From Paractinoplanes durhamensis (lineage in GTDB: Bacteria; Actinomycetota; Actinomycetes; Mycobacteriales; Micromonosporaceae), in the NCBI RefSeq assembly GCF_016862175.1, contig NZ_BOML01000009.1:1-64000 (forward strand): a stretch of DNA of 64,000 nt, in the 5' to 3' direction. Each line of letters begins with the position of its first letter. Position 1 is the first letter of the stretch. The notes beneath the pieces were generated by a model, which saw only the letters and a list, made by a program, of their open reading frames with translations, made no database searches and was not told where the DNA came from. Below are positions 35,047-43,769 of the stretch, in pieces. The translations under genes and the position numbers were made by a program.

Positions 35047-35231
35047 CCTTTTCGTCTGAATTGTCGATCTACATAGCCCGATATCAGCTGTTCGGCCCCG
35101 TAACCGGGGACGAGTGTCACGCGTTTGTCCGGGTGCGACCCCGGCAGGCCAGAAAGGCCAACGGTTTCGTCGCGACCGTCGGCGATGTTGCCGACGAGAC
35201 AGTCACGAGCGAGGGGAGGTGCCCGCGGTGA
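35043..35231 (+). CDS. Possible 62-residue ORF bridging bldN and its partner gene
   Basis: This frame starts with a GTG overlapping the bldN stop (GTGA) and ends with a TGA overlapping the GTG of the next gene (GTGA), filling the 181-bp gap exactly. An AAGGG lies about 8 bp upstream. However, rare codons (ATA, AGA, AGG) and a third-position GC near 75 percent are unlike the flanking genes. No family is recognised; it may be a chance frame. Confidence 0.3.
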   Translation: MTFSSELSIYIARYQLFGPVTGDECHAFVRVRPRQARKANGFVATVGDVADETVTSEGRCPR

Positions 35232-36394
35232 GATTCGACTTCTTTGACCGGCGGAGCGCCGAGCGCTTCGCGGAGCTTCTCGACGAGAGCACCGGCGGCC
35301 GGCGGCATCACAGCCACGGTCCGGCCGATGAGCGACTCGCCGAACTGGTCGCCATCGGTTCCAGAGTTACCGCGGCCAAGCCCGCAATCCAGGTCGAGCC
35401 CGAATTCCGCGTCGGTTTGCGAGCCATGCTGGTCGCCACCGCCGAACGAGACGGCATCGGCCGGACCGCCACCGCGGTCGAGACCGAGTCCGGGTTCGCC
35501 GCCGCCGAATCGGTGGCGCCGGGCCGGAACGGCCTGAAGGCCGCGGTTCTCGGCGGCCAGGGTGCCCGCCGGATCCGGACGCGCGGTGCGATCGTCCTCG
35601 GCGTCGCCGCCGGTGCCCTGGCGGTTTCCGGTATCTCCGCAGCAAGCGAGAACGCGTCGCCCGGCGACGCCCTGTACGGGGTCAAGCGCTCCACCGAACG
35701 TGCCCAGCTGGCGATGGCCGGTTCCGACGTCACCCGGGGCCAGCTGTCGCTGGACTTCGCCCGGACCAGGCTCGCCGAAGCGGTTTCCATGCCGGGTGAC
35801 GCGGTCGGGTTCGCCGGGGTGCTGGACGACATGGACGCCGACACCCGCAAGGGCGTCCGGCTTCTGCACAACTCCGCGGTCGCCCACCGCGACGTCAAGC
35901 CGCTGGCCATCGTCGACACGTTCGTCCAGCAACAGCGGCAGCTCCTGCTGCCGGCGCTGGACAAGCTGATCCCGACCAACTCCGAGCGGGCGATGAAGTC
36001 GCTGTCGCTGCTCGACGCGGTCGGCCGGCGCGGCGACGAGTTGCGCACCGGGCTGAACTGCCCGCAGGTTCTCTCGGCCGGCTCCGACACGCTCGGTCCG
36101 AAGCTGAAGGACTGCACCACCACGGCCGACGGCACCGCGTCGAACCGGCCCAACGGACACAGCGGCAAGTCCGGCACCCGGGCCACCGACAAGCAACCCG
36201 CGGTCAAGCCGGCGAAGTCCGGCCCGGCCGTGAAGCCCACCGCCTCCACCGGAGTCACCGGCCCGGACACCGCGAAGTCGGCCGACCCCGGCGTTGCCCC
36301 GCTCGGCGTGAACCCTTCGGAGGAACCGCTCAACGGCGAGACCGACGACGACCCGGTCGGCGGGCTGCTCGGGGAGCTCTTCGGCTTCAGCTAG
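35228..36394 (+). CDS. DUF5667 membrane protein, probable anti-sigma (RsbN-like)
   Basis: The GTG at 35228 follows GAGGGGAGG. The 388-residue protein has a cytosolic N-terminal domain (FFDRRSAERFAELLDES), one membrane helix (about 118-140, GAIVLGVAAGALAVSGISAA), and an external DUF5667 domain beginning SPGDALYGVKRSTERAQLAM. A Lys/Thr/Pro-rich tail follows. Its position after bldN and topology match RsbN, the BldN anti-sigma factor of Streptomyces. The function is inferred from context. Confidence 0.8.
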   Translation: MRFDFFDRRSAERFAELLDESTGGRRHHSHGPADERLAELVAIGSRVTAAKPAIQVEPEFRVGLRAMLVATAERDGIGRTATAVETESGFAAAESVAPGRNGLKAAVLGGQGARRIRTRGAIVLGVAAGALAVSGISAASENASPGDALYGVKRSTERAQLAMAGSDVTRGQLSLDFARTRLAEAVSMPGDAVGFAGVLDDMDADTRKGVRLLHNSAVAHRDVKPLAIVDTFVQQQRQLLLPALDKLIPTNSERAMKSLSLLDAVGRRGDELRTGLNCPQVLSAGSDTLGPKLKDCTTTADGTASNRPNGHSGKSGTRATDKQPAVKPAKSGPAVKPTASTGVTGPDTAKSADPGVAPLGVNPSEEPLNGETDDDPVGGLLGELFGFS

Positions 36395-36416
36395 AAGCAC
36401 GACGGCAAGACATGGC

Positions 36417-36452
36417 GAGGGGCGGTTGCCGGGAGTTACCGGACCGCCCCTC
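36417..36452. terminator. Bidirectional hairpin terminator
   Basis: GAGGGGCGGT (36417-36426) pairs perfectly with ACCGCCCCTC (36443-36452), and an inner CCGG/CCGG can extend it. It lies between the convergent ends of the DUF5667 gene and the acyltransferase gene. Confidence 0.8.
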
Positions 36453-36498
36453 ATCTGTCACTATAGGCGGATCCCGCCGCCCCCTCCAGCACCTTTGG

Positions 36499-37500
36499 TC
36501 ACAGGCCGAAGGGGTCCGGCCGCTTCTCCAGCGTCTCCAGCAGGGTGGCCTGGATGGTCTCGCGCACCTGGTCGGCGAGGTTGTAGACGACCATCGGGTC
36601 GTCGGCGTGCTCGGTCAGATGCGCGGTCGGGATCGGCGGGCAGAACTGGATGAGCCACTTGCTCGGCAACGGCACCAGACCCAGCGGGCCCAGCCACGGG
36701 AAGGTCGGGGTGACCGGGAAATAGGGCACGCCGAGCAGCCGGGCCAGCGGCTTGATGTCGGTCAGGATCGGGTAGATCTCCTCGGCGCCGACGATCGCCA
36801 CCGGGACGATCGGGGTGCCGGTGCGCAGCGCGGCCGAGACGAACCCGCCCCGCCCGAACCGCTGCAGCTTGTAGCGATCGGCGAACCGCTTGCCGATGCC
36901 CTTGAAGCCCTCCGGGAAGACACCGACCAACTGGCCGTTGCTCATCAGGCGCTCGGCGTCCGGGTTGCAGGCCACCGTGGCGCCCGACTTGCGGGCCAGC
37001 TCACTCACGAACGGCACCCGGAACACCAGGTCGGCGCCGAGCAGCCGCAGGTGCCGCTCGGCCGGGTGCTTGTCGCGGATGGCCACCGACAGCATCAGCG
37101 CGTCGAGCGCGAGCGTGCCGGAGTGGTTGCCGACGATCAGCGCACCGCCGTCGCCCGGCACGTGCTCGATGCCGAACACCTCGGTGCGGAACCAGTCGTG
37201 GTAGAGCACCCGCAGCAGTGGGTGGAAGACGGCGTCGTTGAGCTCCCGGTCGAACCCGAAGTCGTCCACCTCGTAGGTGCCGGCCAGGCGCCGGCGCAGG
37301 AAGGCCAGCCCGGCCGCGACCCGCTGGTCCCAGACGTCGACCGGATGCTCCTGCACCGCGGGCTCGGGCGGCGGCTCGGCCTTCATCGGCGGCACCTCCG
37401 GGATCGGCCGCCGGCCGTTGACCCGGACCGGAGCGGCCGGCTTGGGCAGCGTGAAATCGGCGTGGCCGGGCAGCATGTCACGGTACTCGTGCTGGCTCAT
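36499..37500 (-). CDS. Lysophospholipid acyltransferase family protein
   Basis: The 333-residue protein has a variable N-terminal 90 residues and a PlsC-like domain with VGNHSGTLALDALML (active-site His and Asp), FPEGFKGIGKRF and PIVPVAIVGAEEIYP. It probably transfers an acyl chain to a lysophospholipid or glycolipid at the membrane. It lies 6 bp after the epimerase gene and is likely co-transcribed. Confidence 0.88.
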   Translation of the reverse strand: MSQHEYRDMLPGHADFTLPKPAAPVRVNGRRPIPEVPPMKAEPPPEPAVQEHPVDVWDQRVAAGLAFLRRRLAGTYEVDDFGFDRELNDAVFHPLLRVLYHDWFRTEVFGIEHVPGDGGALIVGNHSGTLALDALMLSVAIRDKHPAERHLRLLGADLVFRVPFVSELARKSGATVACNPDAERLMSNGQLVGVFPEGFKGIGKRFADRYKLQRFGRGGFVSAALRTGTPIVPVAIVGAEEIYPILTDIKPLARLLGVPYFPVTPTFPWLGPLGLVPLPSKWLIQFCPPIPTAHLTEHADDPMVVYNLADQVRETIQATLLETLEKRPDPFGL

Positions 37501-37506
37501 TTCGCG

Positions 37507-38574
37507 TCACCCCCGTTCTTCGGCGGTCGCAGCCGCGCGAACCCGGCGGATGCCGTCGAGGATCGCCTGCTCGGCCGCTTCCAGCCGGGCGGTGGTGAGC
37601 GACGAACCGTTGGCGTGCGCCGTGATGAAGTCGTCGAAGGCGGCCGCCGTGGTGCGCGGCGTGAAGCCGAACTCCTTGATCAGCCGGGTGGTGTCGACCA
37701 CCCGGCCGTGCACGAAGAGGTCGACCTGGTCGAGGCCGATCTGCCCGATGCCGAGGTTGCGGGCCAGGCCCAGCACGGCGGAGAAGGTGCGCTCGGGAAG
37801 CGGCAGGGCGACCCGGCCGGCCCGGCGCACGGCCTGGGACAGCGCGAGAACCCCGGCGCCGGCCACGTTGAACGTGCCCGGGTGTTCCTCGGTCACCGAC
37901 CGGTGCAGCACCTCGAGGGCGTCGTCGATGTGCGCGAACTGGAGCCGGGCGTCGCGGCCGAAGACCGTCGGCACGACCGGCTGGGCGAACAGGCGGGTGA
38001 GCGTGGTGTCGGCGGTCGAGCCGATGAACGGCGCGAACCGCAGCACGGTCGCGGTCACGTCGGGTCGCCGGCGGCGGAACCCGCGCACGTAACCCTCGAT
38101 GTCGAGGATGTCGCGGGCGTACGAGCCGCGCGGCACCGCCCGCGGTTCGGTGTCCTCGGTGAAGACCGCCGGGTCGCGGAACGACGCACCGTAGGCGGCC
38201 GTCGACGAGCGAACGATGATCTTGCGCAGGCCGGGCGTGCCCTGAGCGGCCGCGAGCAGCTGCATCGTGCCGATGACGTTCTGCTCCTTCATCGCCTGGC
38301 GTCCGCCATGCTGCGAATCGGGAGCGCTGGTCACCGCCATGTGCACGATCGCCTCGGCACCGAGGTCGGCCATGGCGCCGGAAGCCGCGCGTGCATCGGC
38401 CCGGACCAGCTCGACGTCCTCCAGGACGGCCCTCAGGGCCGGTGAAGGCTCATGCGGATCCAGGCCGACGACGCGTTCGATACGCGGATCGGCTGCCAGA
38501 CGGGCAGCCACCCGGGCGCCGAGAAATCGGCTGACGCCGGTCACCACGACGACGCGGGGCGGTGAGGTCACCAC
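37507..38574 (-). CDS. NAD-dependent epimerase/dehydratase family protein
   Basis: The 355-residue extended SDR has the NAD motif VVVTGVSRFLGARVAARL and IVHMAVTSAP. The usual YxxxK is not evident: the corresponding stretch reads SYARDILDIEGY, so catalysis as a sugar epimerase is uncertain. In actinomycetes this gene regularly sits between bS22 and the acyltransferase, as here; lipid or envelope metabolism is inferred. Confidence 0.85.
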   Translation of the reverse strand: MVTSPPRVVVVTGVSRFLGARVAARLAADPRIERVVGLDPHEPSPALRAVLEDVELVRADARAASGAMADLGAEAIVHMAVTSAPDSQHGGRQAMKEQNVIGTMQLLAAAQGTPGLRKIIVRSSTAAYGASFRDPAVFTEDTEPRAVPRGSYARDILDIEGYVRGFRRRRPDVTATVLRFAPFIGSTADTTLTRLFAQPVVPTVFGRDARLQFAHIDDALEVLHRSVTEEHPGTFNVAGAGVLALSQAVRRAGRVALPLPERTFSAVLGLARNLGIGQIGLDQVDLFVHGRVVDTTRLIKEFGFTPRTTAAAFDDFITAHANGSSLTTARLEAAEQAILDGIRRVRAAATAEERG

Positions 38575-38652
38575 AGGGCGGACCTTCCGGTGCGACTTTC
38601 GAAGCGGCGAATGGCAAGTCGAGAGCGGCCGGACGTCATGCCCGGCCGGTCA

Positions 38653-38754
38653 TCACTTGCCCAGACGGCGACGCTGGACGCGGGTCTTGCGCAGCAGCTT
38701 GCGGTGCTTCTTCTTCGCCATACGCTTGCGGCGCTTCTTGACCACGGAGCCCAT
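38653..38754 (-). CDS. 30S ribosomal protein bS22 (AURKAIP1/COX24 domain)
   Basis: The 33-residue, very basic peptide [20 protein letters not shown] continues to RVQRRRLGK. It is the full-length actinobacterial bS22 protein, an extra ribosomal protein bound near the decoding region. It was identified by its composition and its position between the HTH gene and the epimerase gene. Confidence 0.92.
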   Translation of the reverse strand: MGSVVKKRRKRMAKKKHRKLLRKTRVQRRRLGK

Positions 38755-38929
38755 ACGAATTTGCCTCTCGAAACCATGTGGGTCGAACCCGGGTGCCCAC
38801 CGGGCACGACCGCGTCCGCTCTGGACGGCGTCCCGCATCACCTCGCCGCGTGAAACCGCGGCGGGTGCTTGAGCGGGAACCAACCGCACCAGCGTACCCA
38901 CCCCGCGGGGGCAGGGCCAAAACGGCCCC

Positions 38930-39142
38930 CTACGCCGTCTGGGAGAACGCGCCCCGCAGGTAGTCGTGCACCGCGTGCTCGGGCACCCGGAAGGACCGGC
39001 CGACCCGGACGGCGGTCAGATCTCCACCGTGAACAAGCCGGTAGACGGTCATCTTGGAGACCCGCATGAGGGCGGCCACCTCGGCAACTGTCAGAAACCG
39101 CACCTCCGAGAGTCGTTCCTCGGTCTGTGCTGGACCCGTCAT
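38930..39142 (-). CDS. Excisionase-type helix-turn-helix protein
   Basis: The 70-residue MerR/excisionase-like DNA-binding protein has the core [20 protein letters not shown], then [20 protein letters not shown]. It is a single winged-helix domain with no effector region. Despite the family name there is no phage or integrase nearby; this is a conserved housekeeping or developmental regulator in actinomycetes. The target is unknown. Confidence 0.9.
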   Translation of the reverse strand: MTGPAQTEERLSEVRFLTVAEVAALMRVSKMTVYRLVHGGDLTAVRVGRSFRVPEHAVHDYLRGAFSQTA

Positions 39143-39295
39143 CTCCTCGCACCGATCCTTTCGCGACGCAGCGATTTACGTGCGTGTCATCAGAACGGTA
39201 TCGATACGGCTGTGACCAACGCGATGCGTTCCGTGAAATGCCCATAAAAAGTCAAGGCCGACACGCCGGGTCTGTGCCGATTTAGCCCTAAAGGG

Positions 39296-40213
39296 TTACT
39301 TTTTGGCGAGGGCTCGGCCGAAGAGGGTCACGGTCGACGGGCGTTCCGCGAGGCGATGCATGAGGTACGCGTACCACTGCTCGCCGTACGGCAGGTAGAC
39401 GCGGACGATGTTGCCGCCGGCCGCCAGCCGGGCCTGCTCCTCGGTCCGCATCCCGTAGAGCATCTGGAACTCGTACTCCTCGGCGGAGCGGTCGAACCAG
39501 CGGGCCCGGTCCTCGGCGATCGCGATGAGCCGGGCGTCGTGGGTCGCCACCATCGGGTAGCCCTCCCCCGACATCAGGATGTTCAGGCAGCGGACGAACG
39601 ACTTGTCGATGTCCAGCGCGTCCTGGAACGCGACCGACTCCGGCTCCGCGTACGCCCCCTTGCAGAGCCGCACCCGCGACCCGGCCGTCGCCAGCTCCCG
39701 GCAGTCCCCCTCGGTGCGCCGCAGGTAGGCCTGCAGCACCGCACCGGTCGACGGGTAGTCCTTGCGCAGGTCGGCCAGGATCTCCAGGGTCGAGTCGGTG
39801 GTGGTGTGGTCCTCGGCGTCGAGCGTCACCGACGTACCCGCTTCGGCGGCGGCCGCGCACACGGCCTCGGCGTACTCGTACGCCAATTTGTCGTCGATGC
39901 GCTGGCCCAGCGCGGAAAGCTTGACGCTCACCTCGGCCGCCGGCGTCAGCCCGGCGATCTTCAACCGGCCGAGCAGGCCGACATATTCGTCGCGCACCGC
40001 CCGCGCCTCCTCCGCCGTCGTCGTCTCCGGACCCAGATGGTCAACGGTGACGGCGAGACCGTCGTCGGCCAGCTCACGAGCCGCGCGCAACGCGTCCGCC
40101 GCGTCGTCACCGGCCACGAACCGGCGGGCCACGTTCTTGCTGAGAGTTGCCGAGGAGATCAGTCGCCCCAGGCGGGACGAGTCCGCGGCGGCCAGGAAGA
40201 CGGAACGGAGCAT
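39296..40213 (-). CDS. Proline dehydrogenase
   Basis: The 305-residue monofunctional FAD enzyme has a beta/alpha barrel with SVKLSALGQRIDD, DAEDHTTTDSTL, QAYLRRTEGDC (substrate-binding Arg pair) and RLCKGAYAEPE. It oxidises L-proline to pyrroline-5-carboxylate and passes electrons to quinone. The usual partner P5C dehydrogenase gene is not next to it. Confidence 0.94.
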   Translation of the reverse strand: MLRSVFLAAADSSRLGRLISSATLSKNVARRFVAGDDAADALRAARELADDGLAVTVDHLGPETTTAEEARAVRDEYVGLLGRLKIAGLTPAAEVSVKLSALGQRIDDKLAYEYAEAVCAAAAEAGTSVTLDAEDHTTTDSTLEILADLRKDYPSTGAVLQAYLRRTEGDCRELATAGSRVRLCKGAYAEPESVAFQDALDIDKSFVRCLNILMSGEGYPMVATHDARLIAIAEDRARWFDRSAEEYEFQMLYGMRTEEQARLAAGGNIVRVYLPYGEQWYAYLMHRLAERPSTVTLFGRALAKK

Positions 40214-40291
40214 GCGCCGAGGGTAACGCCCGAAACCGCGCCGGTCGCGGCAACCGTGTGCGTCCGCGCGCGGTGCGGCTACCGTTGTCGG

Positions 40292-40828
40292 GTGAACTTC
40301 GATGCGTACGCCCGAACCGCGGTCGATCTCGTCAACGCGGAGCTCAGCGACCTCGCCGGGCTGCGGGCCCTGTTCGCCGACGACCAGAGCTGGATGCGGG
40401 AGCACATCACCGAGAAGGACGCCGGTGTGTTCCGCCGTGCCCAGCGGAAACTGCGCGACGTCTTCGAGCTCGGCACGGCCGGCCGCGACGCCGAGGCGGT
40501 CAACGAACTCAACTCGCTGCTGGAGACGTTCCCGGTCCAGCCGCGCATCTCCGGCCACGACGCCAGCGACTGGCACATGCACGTCACCAGCCGCGGCGCG
40601 TCGGTCAGCGCGGAATACCTCGCCGGTGCGGTCTGGGGCCTGGCGGTCTGGCTCTGCGAGTTCGGCAGCGCCCGGTTCGGCATCTGCGCCGACGAGCGCT
40701 GCGGCAACGTCTACCTGGACACGTCGTCCAACAACTGCCGGCGCTTCTGCTCGGAGCGCTGTGCCACCCGCTCGCACGTGGCGGCGCACCGGGCCCGCAA
40801 GCGGGCCGCCAACCTCACGCCCGCCTGA
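40292..40828 (+). CDS. CGNR zinc finger domain protein
   Basis: The 178-residue protein has an all-helical ABATE-type N-terminal domain and a C-terminal CGNR zinc finger: CADERCGNVYLDTSSNNC then RRFCSERCATRSHVAAHRAR. It is a probable DNA- or RNA-binding regulator. The GTG start at 40292 is chosen by the conserved N-terminus; the frame stays open upstream only as a shadow of the proline dehydrogenase gene. Confidence 0.9.
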   Translation: MNFDAYARTAVDLVNAELSDLAGLRALFADDQSWMREHITEKDAGVFRRAQRKLRDVFELGTAGRDAEAVNELNSLLETFPVQPRISGHDASDWHMHVTSRGASVSAEYLAGAVWGLAVWLCEFGSARFGICADERCGNVYLDTSSNNCRRFCSERCATRSHVAAHRARKRAANLTPA

Positions 40829-40833
40829 TCTTC

Positions 40834-41655
40834 TTACGCCCGGGTAATCGCCGGCGCGGCGCTCGTCGCGGGAGCCAGGTGGCGGCGGGCGAACTCCAGT
40901 GACTCGCGCAGGTCCTTCTCCCGGGCCGGGCGGCTCGCCGCCTTCCGGGTGGAGACCTCGAGCGCCACCGAACCGGTGAAACCGCGCGCCACCAGCGTGC
41001 GCAGCACCTCGGCGCACGGCTGATTGCCGCGCCCCGGCACCAGGTGCTCGTCCCGGCCCTCGCCGGTGCCGTCGCCCAGGTGCAGGTGCTGCAGGCCGGA
41101 CCCCATCTTCTGCATCATGTCCAGCGCGTCGATCCGGGACGCCGAGCAGTGCGAGATGTCCAGCGTGTACGCGTCGAAGCCGGTCTCGGTCGGGTCCCAG
41201 CCCGGGGTGTAGGGCACGAACCAGCGGCCGGCCATCTTCACCGGGAACATGTTTTCGATGGCGAAGGACAGGTCGGGGTGCCGCTGCTGGACCTTGGCCA
41301 GGCCGGCGGCGAAGTTGCGGGCGTAGTCGCGCTGCCAGGTGAACGGCGGGTGCACCACCACGGTCGGGGCGCCGAGCGACTCGGCCAGCTGGGCGGCCCG
41401 GTTGAGCCGCTCCCACGGGTCGGAGCTCCACACCCGCTGGGTGACCAGCAGGCAGGGCGCGTGCACCGACAGGACCGGCACGTCGTAGTGGTCGGTCAGA
41501 CCCTTCAGGGCACCGGCGTCCTGACTGACGGCGTCGGTCCACACCATGACCTCGACGCCGTCGTAACCGACGGTGGCGGCCATCTCGAAGGCGGCGGCGG
41601 TCGGCTCCGGGAAGACCGAGGAGCTGGACAGAAGCACGGGGACGCGGGAACTCAC
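40834..41655 (-). CDS. Sugar phosphate isomerase/epimerase (TIM barrel)
   Basis: The 273-residue protein belongs to the xylose-isomerase-like/AP-endonuclease-2 superfamily: [49 protein letters not shown] and [18 protein letters not shown] give the metal-binding His and Glu residues. The substrate cannot be told. It converges on the CGNR gene with a 5-bp gap. Confidence 0.88.
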   Translation of the reverse strand: MSSRVPVLLSSSSVFPEPTAAAFEMAATVGYDGVEVMVWTDAVSQDAGALKGLTDHYDVPVLSVHAPCLLVTQRVWSSDPWERLNRAAQLAESLGAPTVVVHPPFTWQRDYARNFAAGLAKVQQRHPDLSFAIENMFPVKMAGRWFVPYTPGWDPTETGFDAYTLDISHCSASRIDALDMMQKMGSGLQHLHLGDGTGEGRDEHLVPGRGNQPCAEVLRTLVARGFTGSVALEVSTRKAASRPAREKDLRESLEFARRHLAPATSAAPAITRA

Positions 41656-41766
41656 CTTTTAAAGGGTAGACCCGTTTGGCACGCGGGCCCGCCACACGTA
41701 CGGGTAAATGCGCTCATACCGGGCGGCGGCGCGGTATTAGTCACCTGCACGCGTACGCTGTCGCGA

Positions 41767-42591
41767 GTGACCCGCAGTGACCAGATCCGCCCCGAGGTGG
41801 GCCTTGATTTCCCTCGTGAGTGGATCGAGTTCCTCGACCCGGCCGACGGGCAGCACCTCGTCCGCGCCGACCTGACCTGGCTGCTCTCCCGCTGGACGTG
41901 CGTCTTCGGCTCCGCCTGCCACGGCATCGTGGCCGGCCGGGCCCACGAGGGCTGCTGCACGCACGGTGCGTTCTTCACCGACGCGGACGACGAGAACCGG
42001 GTGAAGGCGGCGGTCCAGAAACTCACCCCGGAGACCTGGCAGCACCATCGGCGCGGCTTCAAGAACTACACCGAGATGGACACCATCGACGGCGCGAAGC
42101 CGGCCCGCCGCACCGCCACCCAGACCGAGGACGGCCCGTGCGTCTTCCTCAACGACGCCGACTTCCCGGCCGGCGGCGGTTGCGCCCTGCACGCCCAGGC
42201 CCTGCGCGACGGCGTGCACCCGCTCACCTACAAGCCGGACGTCTGCTGGCAGCTGCCGGTCCGCCGCGAACAGGACTGGATCAAGCGCCCCGACGGCACC
42301 AAGATCCTGCAGTCCACGCTGACCGAGTTCGACCGCCGCGGCTGGGGCCCCGGCGGCGAAGACCTCGACTGGTGGTGCACGTCCTCACCGGAGGCCCACG
42401 TCGGCTCCGAACCGATGTACATCACCTACGGCCCGGAGCTGGCCGCCCTGATCGGCACCCAGGCATACGACAAGCTGACCGAGCTGTGCGCGGCCCGCCT
42501 GAAATCCGGCCTGATCGCCATCCACCCCGCCACCGCCGCCGGCCGGCCGACCACCCGGGGCGGCCGCGAGCCCGCCACCCCGACGGGTTGA
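41767..42591 (+). CDS. Conserved hypothetical cysteine-rich protein
   Basis: I do not recognise a named family for this 274-residue protein. It contains paired cysteines in [37 protein letters not shown] and DVCWQLP, together with PLTYKP, a pattern that suggests a metal or Fe-S site of the YkgJ-like zinc/iron-chelating type. No signal peptide is visible. The start is a GTG without a strong ribosome binding site. It lies just upstream of another unknown gene. Confidence 0.75.
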   Translation: MTRSDQIRPEVGLDFPREWIEFLDPADGQHLVRADLTWLLSRWTCVFGSACHGIVAGRAHEGCCTHGAFFTDADDENRVKAAVQKLTPETWQHHRRGFKNYTEMDTIDGAKPARRTATQTEDGPCVFLNDADFPAGGGCALHAQALRDGVHPLTYKPDVCWQLPVRREQDWIKRPDGTKILQSTLTEFDRRGWGPGGEDLDWWCTSSPEAHVGSEPMYITYGPELAALIGTQAYDKLTELCAARLKSGLIAIHPATAAGRPTTRGGREPATPTG

Positions 42592-42614
42592 CAACAAGGA
42601 GTCCACTGGAAACC

Positions 42615-43052
42615 GTGCTCATGGCGGAGCTCGCGAAGATGTTCGACGCCGCGGAGACCGCGGAGATCGAGGCACGGCCGGTGGCCATGGGGCCGGCGAA
42701 CACGGTGGACGCGCTGGAGCTCGCCGCCGGGTGGGCCGGGCGGGTCGAGAAGTTCGACCGGGACCGGGCGCTGCCGTGGAGTGATCGGACCGTCTGGAAC
42801 GAGCACGATCTGGCCGGTGCTCTCTTCCTGCGGGACTTTCTGCAGCAGGCGCTCGACGGGCTGCCGCAGCCTATTCGCCAGAAGCTGGCGCAGTTCGTCG
42901 AGGCCGCGGACTCGACGTTCCGCGGCTACACCATCGACGACCCGGACGGGAAGATGGCCAAGATCGCCGACGTCGACCCGAACGGCCGCCCTTGGTGGTG
43001 GCGGCGCGTTCCGGTCGACGGGCCGATCGTGCAGGACCTGACTAACTACTGA
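42615..43052 (+). CDS. Hypothetical protein
   Basis: This 145-residue soluble protein has no family that I recognise. It contains WSDRTVWNEHDLAGALFLRD and ends GRPWWWRRVPVDGPIVQDL, with a tryptophan triplet near the C-terminus. AAGGAG lies 13 bp before the GTG used here; an ATG at 42621 is an alternative. It follows the Cys-rich gene by 23 bp and ends 1 bp from the convergent regX3 stop. Confidence 0.65.
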   Translation: MLMAELAKMFDAAETAEIEARPVAMGPANTVDALELAAGWAGRVEKFDRDRALPWSDRTVWNEHDLAGALFLRDFLQQALDGLPQPIRQKLAQFVEAADSTFRGYTIDDPDGKMAKIADVDPNGRPWWWRRVPVDGPIVQDLTNY

Positions 43053-43053
43053 C

Positions 43054-43737
43054 CTACGGCTCGAACTTGTAGCCGAGTCCGCGCACCGTGACGATGTAGC
43101 GCGGGGCGGAGGGCTCCGGCTCCACCTTGGAGCGCAGGCGCTTTACGTGGACGTCGAGGGTCTTGGTGTCGCCTACGTAGTCGGCGCCCCAGACCCGGTC
43201 GATCAGCTGGCCTCGGGTCAGCACCCGGCCGGCGTTGCGCAGCAGCAGTTCGAGCAGCTCGAACTCCTTCAGCGGCAGCTGGACGCCGGCGCCGTCGACC
43301 GTGACGACGTGGCGTTCCACGTCCATCCGGACCGGGCCGGCGGCCAGCGTCGGGGTGGACACCTCGGCCGCCTCGGTGCCCTGCCGGCGCAGGACGGCGC
43401 GGATGCGGGCGACCAGCTCGCGTGGCGAATACGGCTTCGTCACGTAGTCGTCGGCGCCGATCTCGAGGCCGACCACCTTGTCGATCTCGCTGTCCCGGGC
43501 GGTCACCATGATGATCGGTACGGCGGAGCGCTGCCGCAGCTGACGGCAGACCTCGGTGCCGGACATTTCCGGAAGCATCAGGTCGAGCAGCACGATGTCG
43601 GCACCGGTCCGGTCGAACTGCGTGAGTGCCGAGGTCCCGGTCGGGGCGACCGACACCTCGAAGCCCTCCTTGCGCAGCATGTACGACAGGGCGTCGGAGA
43701 ACGACTCCTCATCCTCGACCACTAGCACGCGGGCCAA
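43054..43737 (-). CDS. regX3: Response regulator, OmpR family (RegX3/PhoP type)
   Basis: The receiver domain (VVEDEESFSDALSYMLRKEG, phospho-Asp in IVLLDLMLPEMSG) is followed by an OmpR winged helix ending VTVRGLGYKFEP. With the adjacent kinase it should control phosphate-starvation genes. The TTG at 43737 follows GGAAGGA and fits the family N-terminus; an ATG at 43752 is the alternative. It lies downstream of the kinase in the same operon. In Streptomyces the pair is named PhoR-PhoP. Confidence 0.93.
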   Translation of the reverse strand: MARVLVVEDEESFSDALSYMLRKEGFEVSVAPTGTSALTQFDRTGADIVLLDLMLPEMSGTEVCRQLRQRSAVPIIMVTARDSEIDKVVGLEIGADDYVTKPYSPRELVARIRAVLRRQGTEAAEVSTPTLAAGPVRMDVERHVVTVDGAGVQLPLKEFELLELLLRNAGRVLTRGQLIDRVWGADYVGDTKTLDVHVKRLRSKVEPEPSAPRYIVTVRGLGYKFEP

Positions 43738-43769
43738 TGTGGTTCCTTCCATCTTCCGGCTTCCGGGAC

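Noticed and set aside
36412..38445. A 677-codon plus-strand open frame across the acyltransferase and epimerase genes
   Set aside because: Same reason: an antisense shadow with no recognisable domain and no ribosome binding site.
38755..38800. Possible tRNA, because of a GTCGAACCC-like stretch
   Set aside because: No acceptor stem, anticodon arm or CCA context can be built around it.
38930..39142. Phage excisionase as evidence of a prophage
   Set aside because: The excisionase-type HTH is a conserved actinomycete chromosomal gene next to bS22; no integrase, attachment site or phage gene is present.
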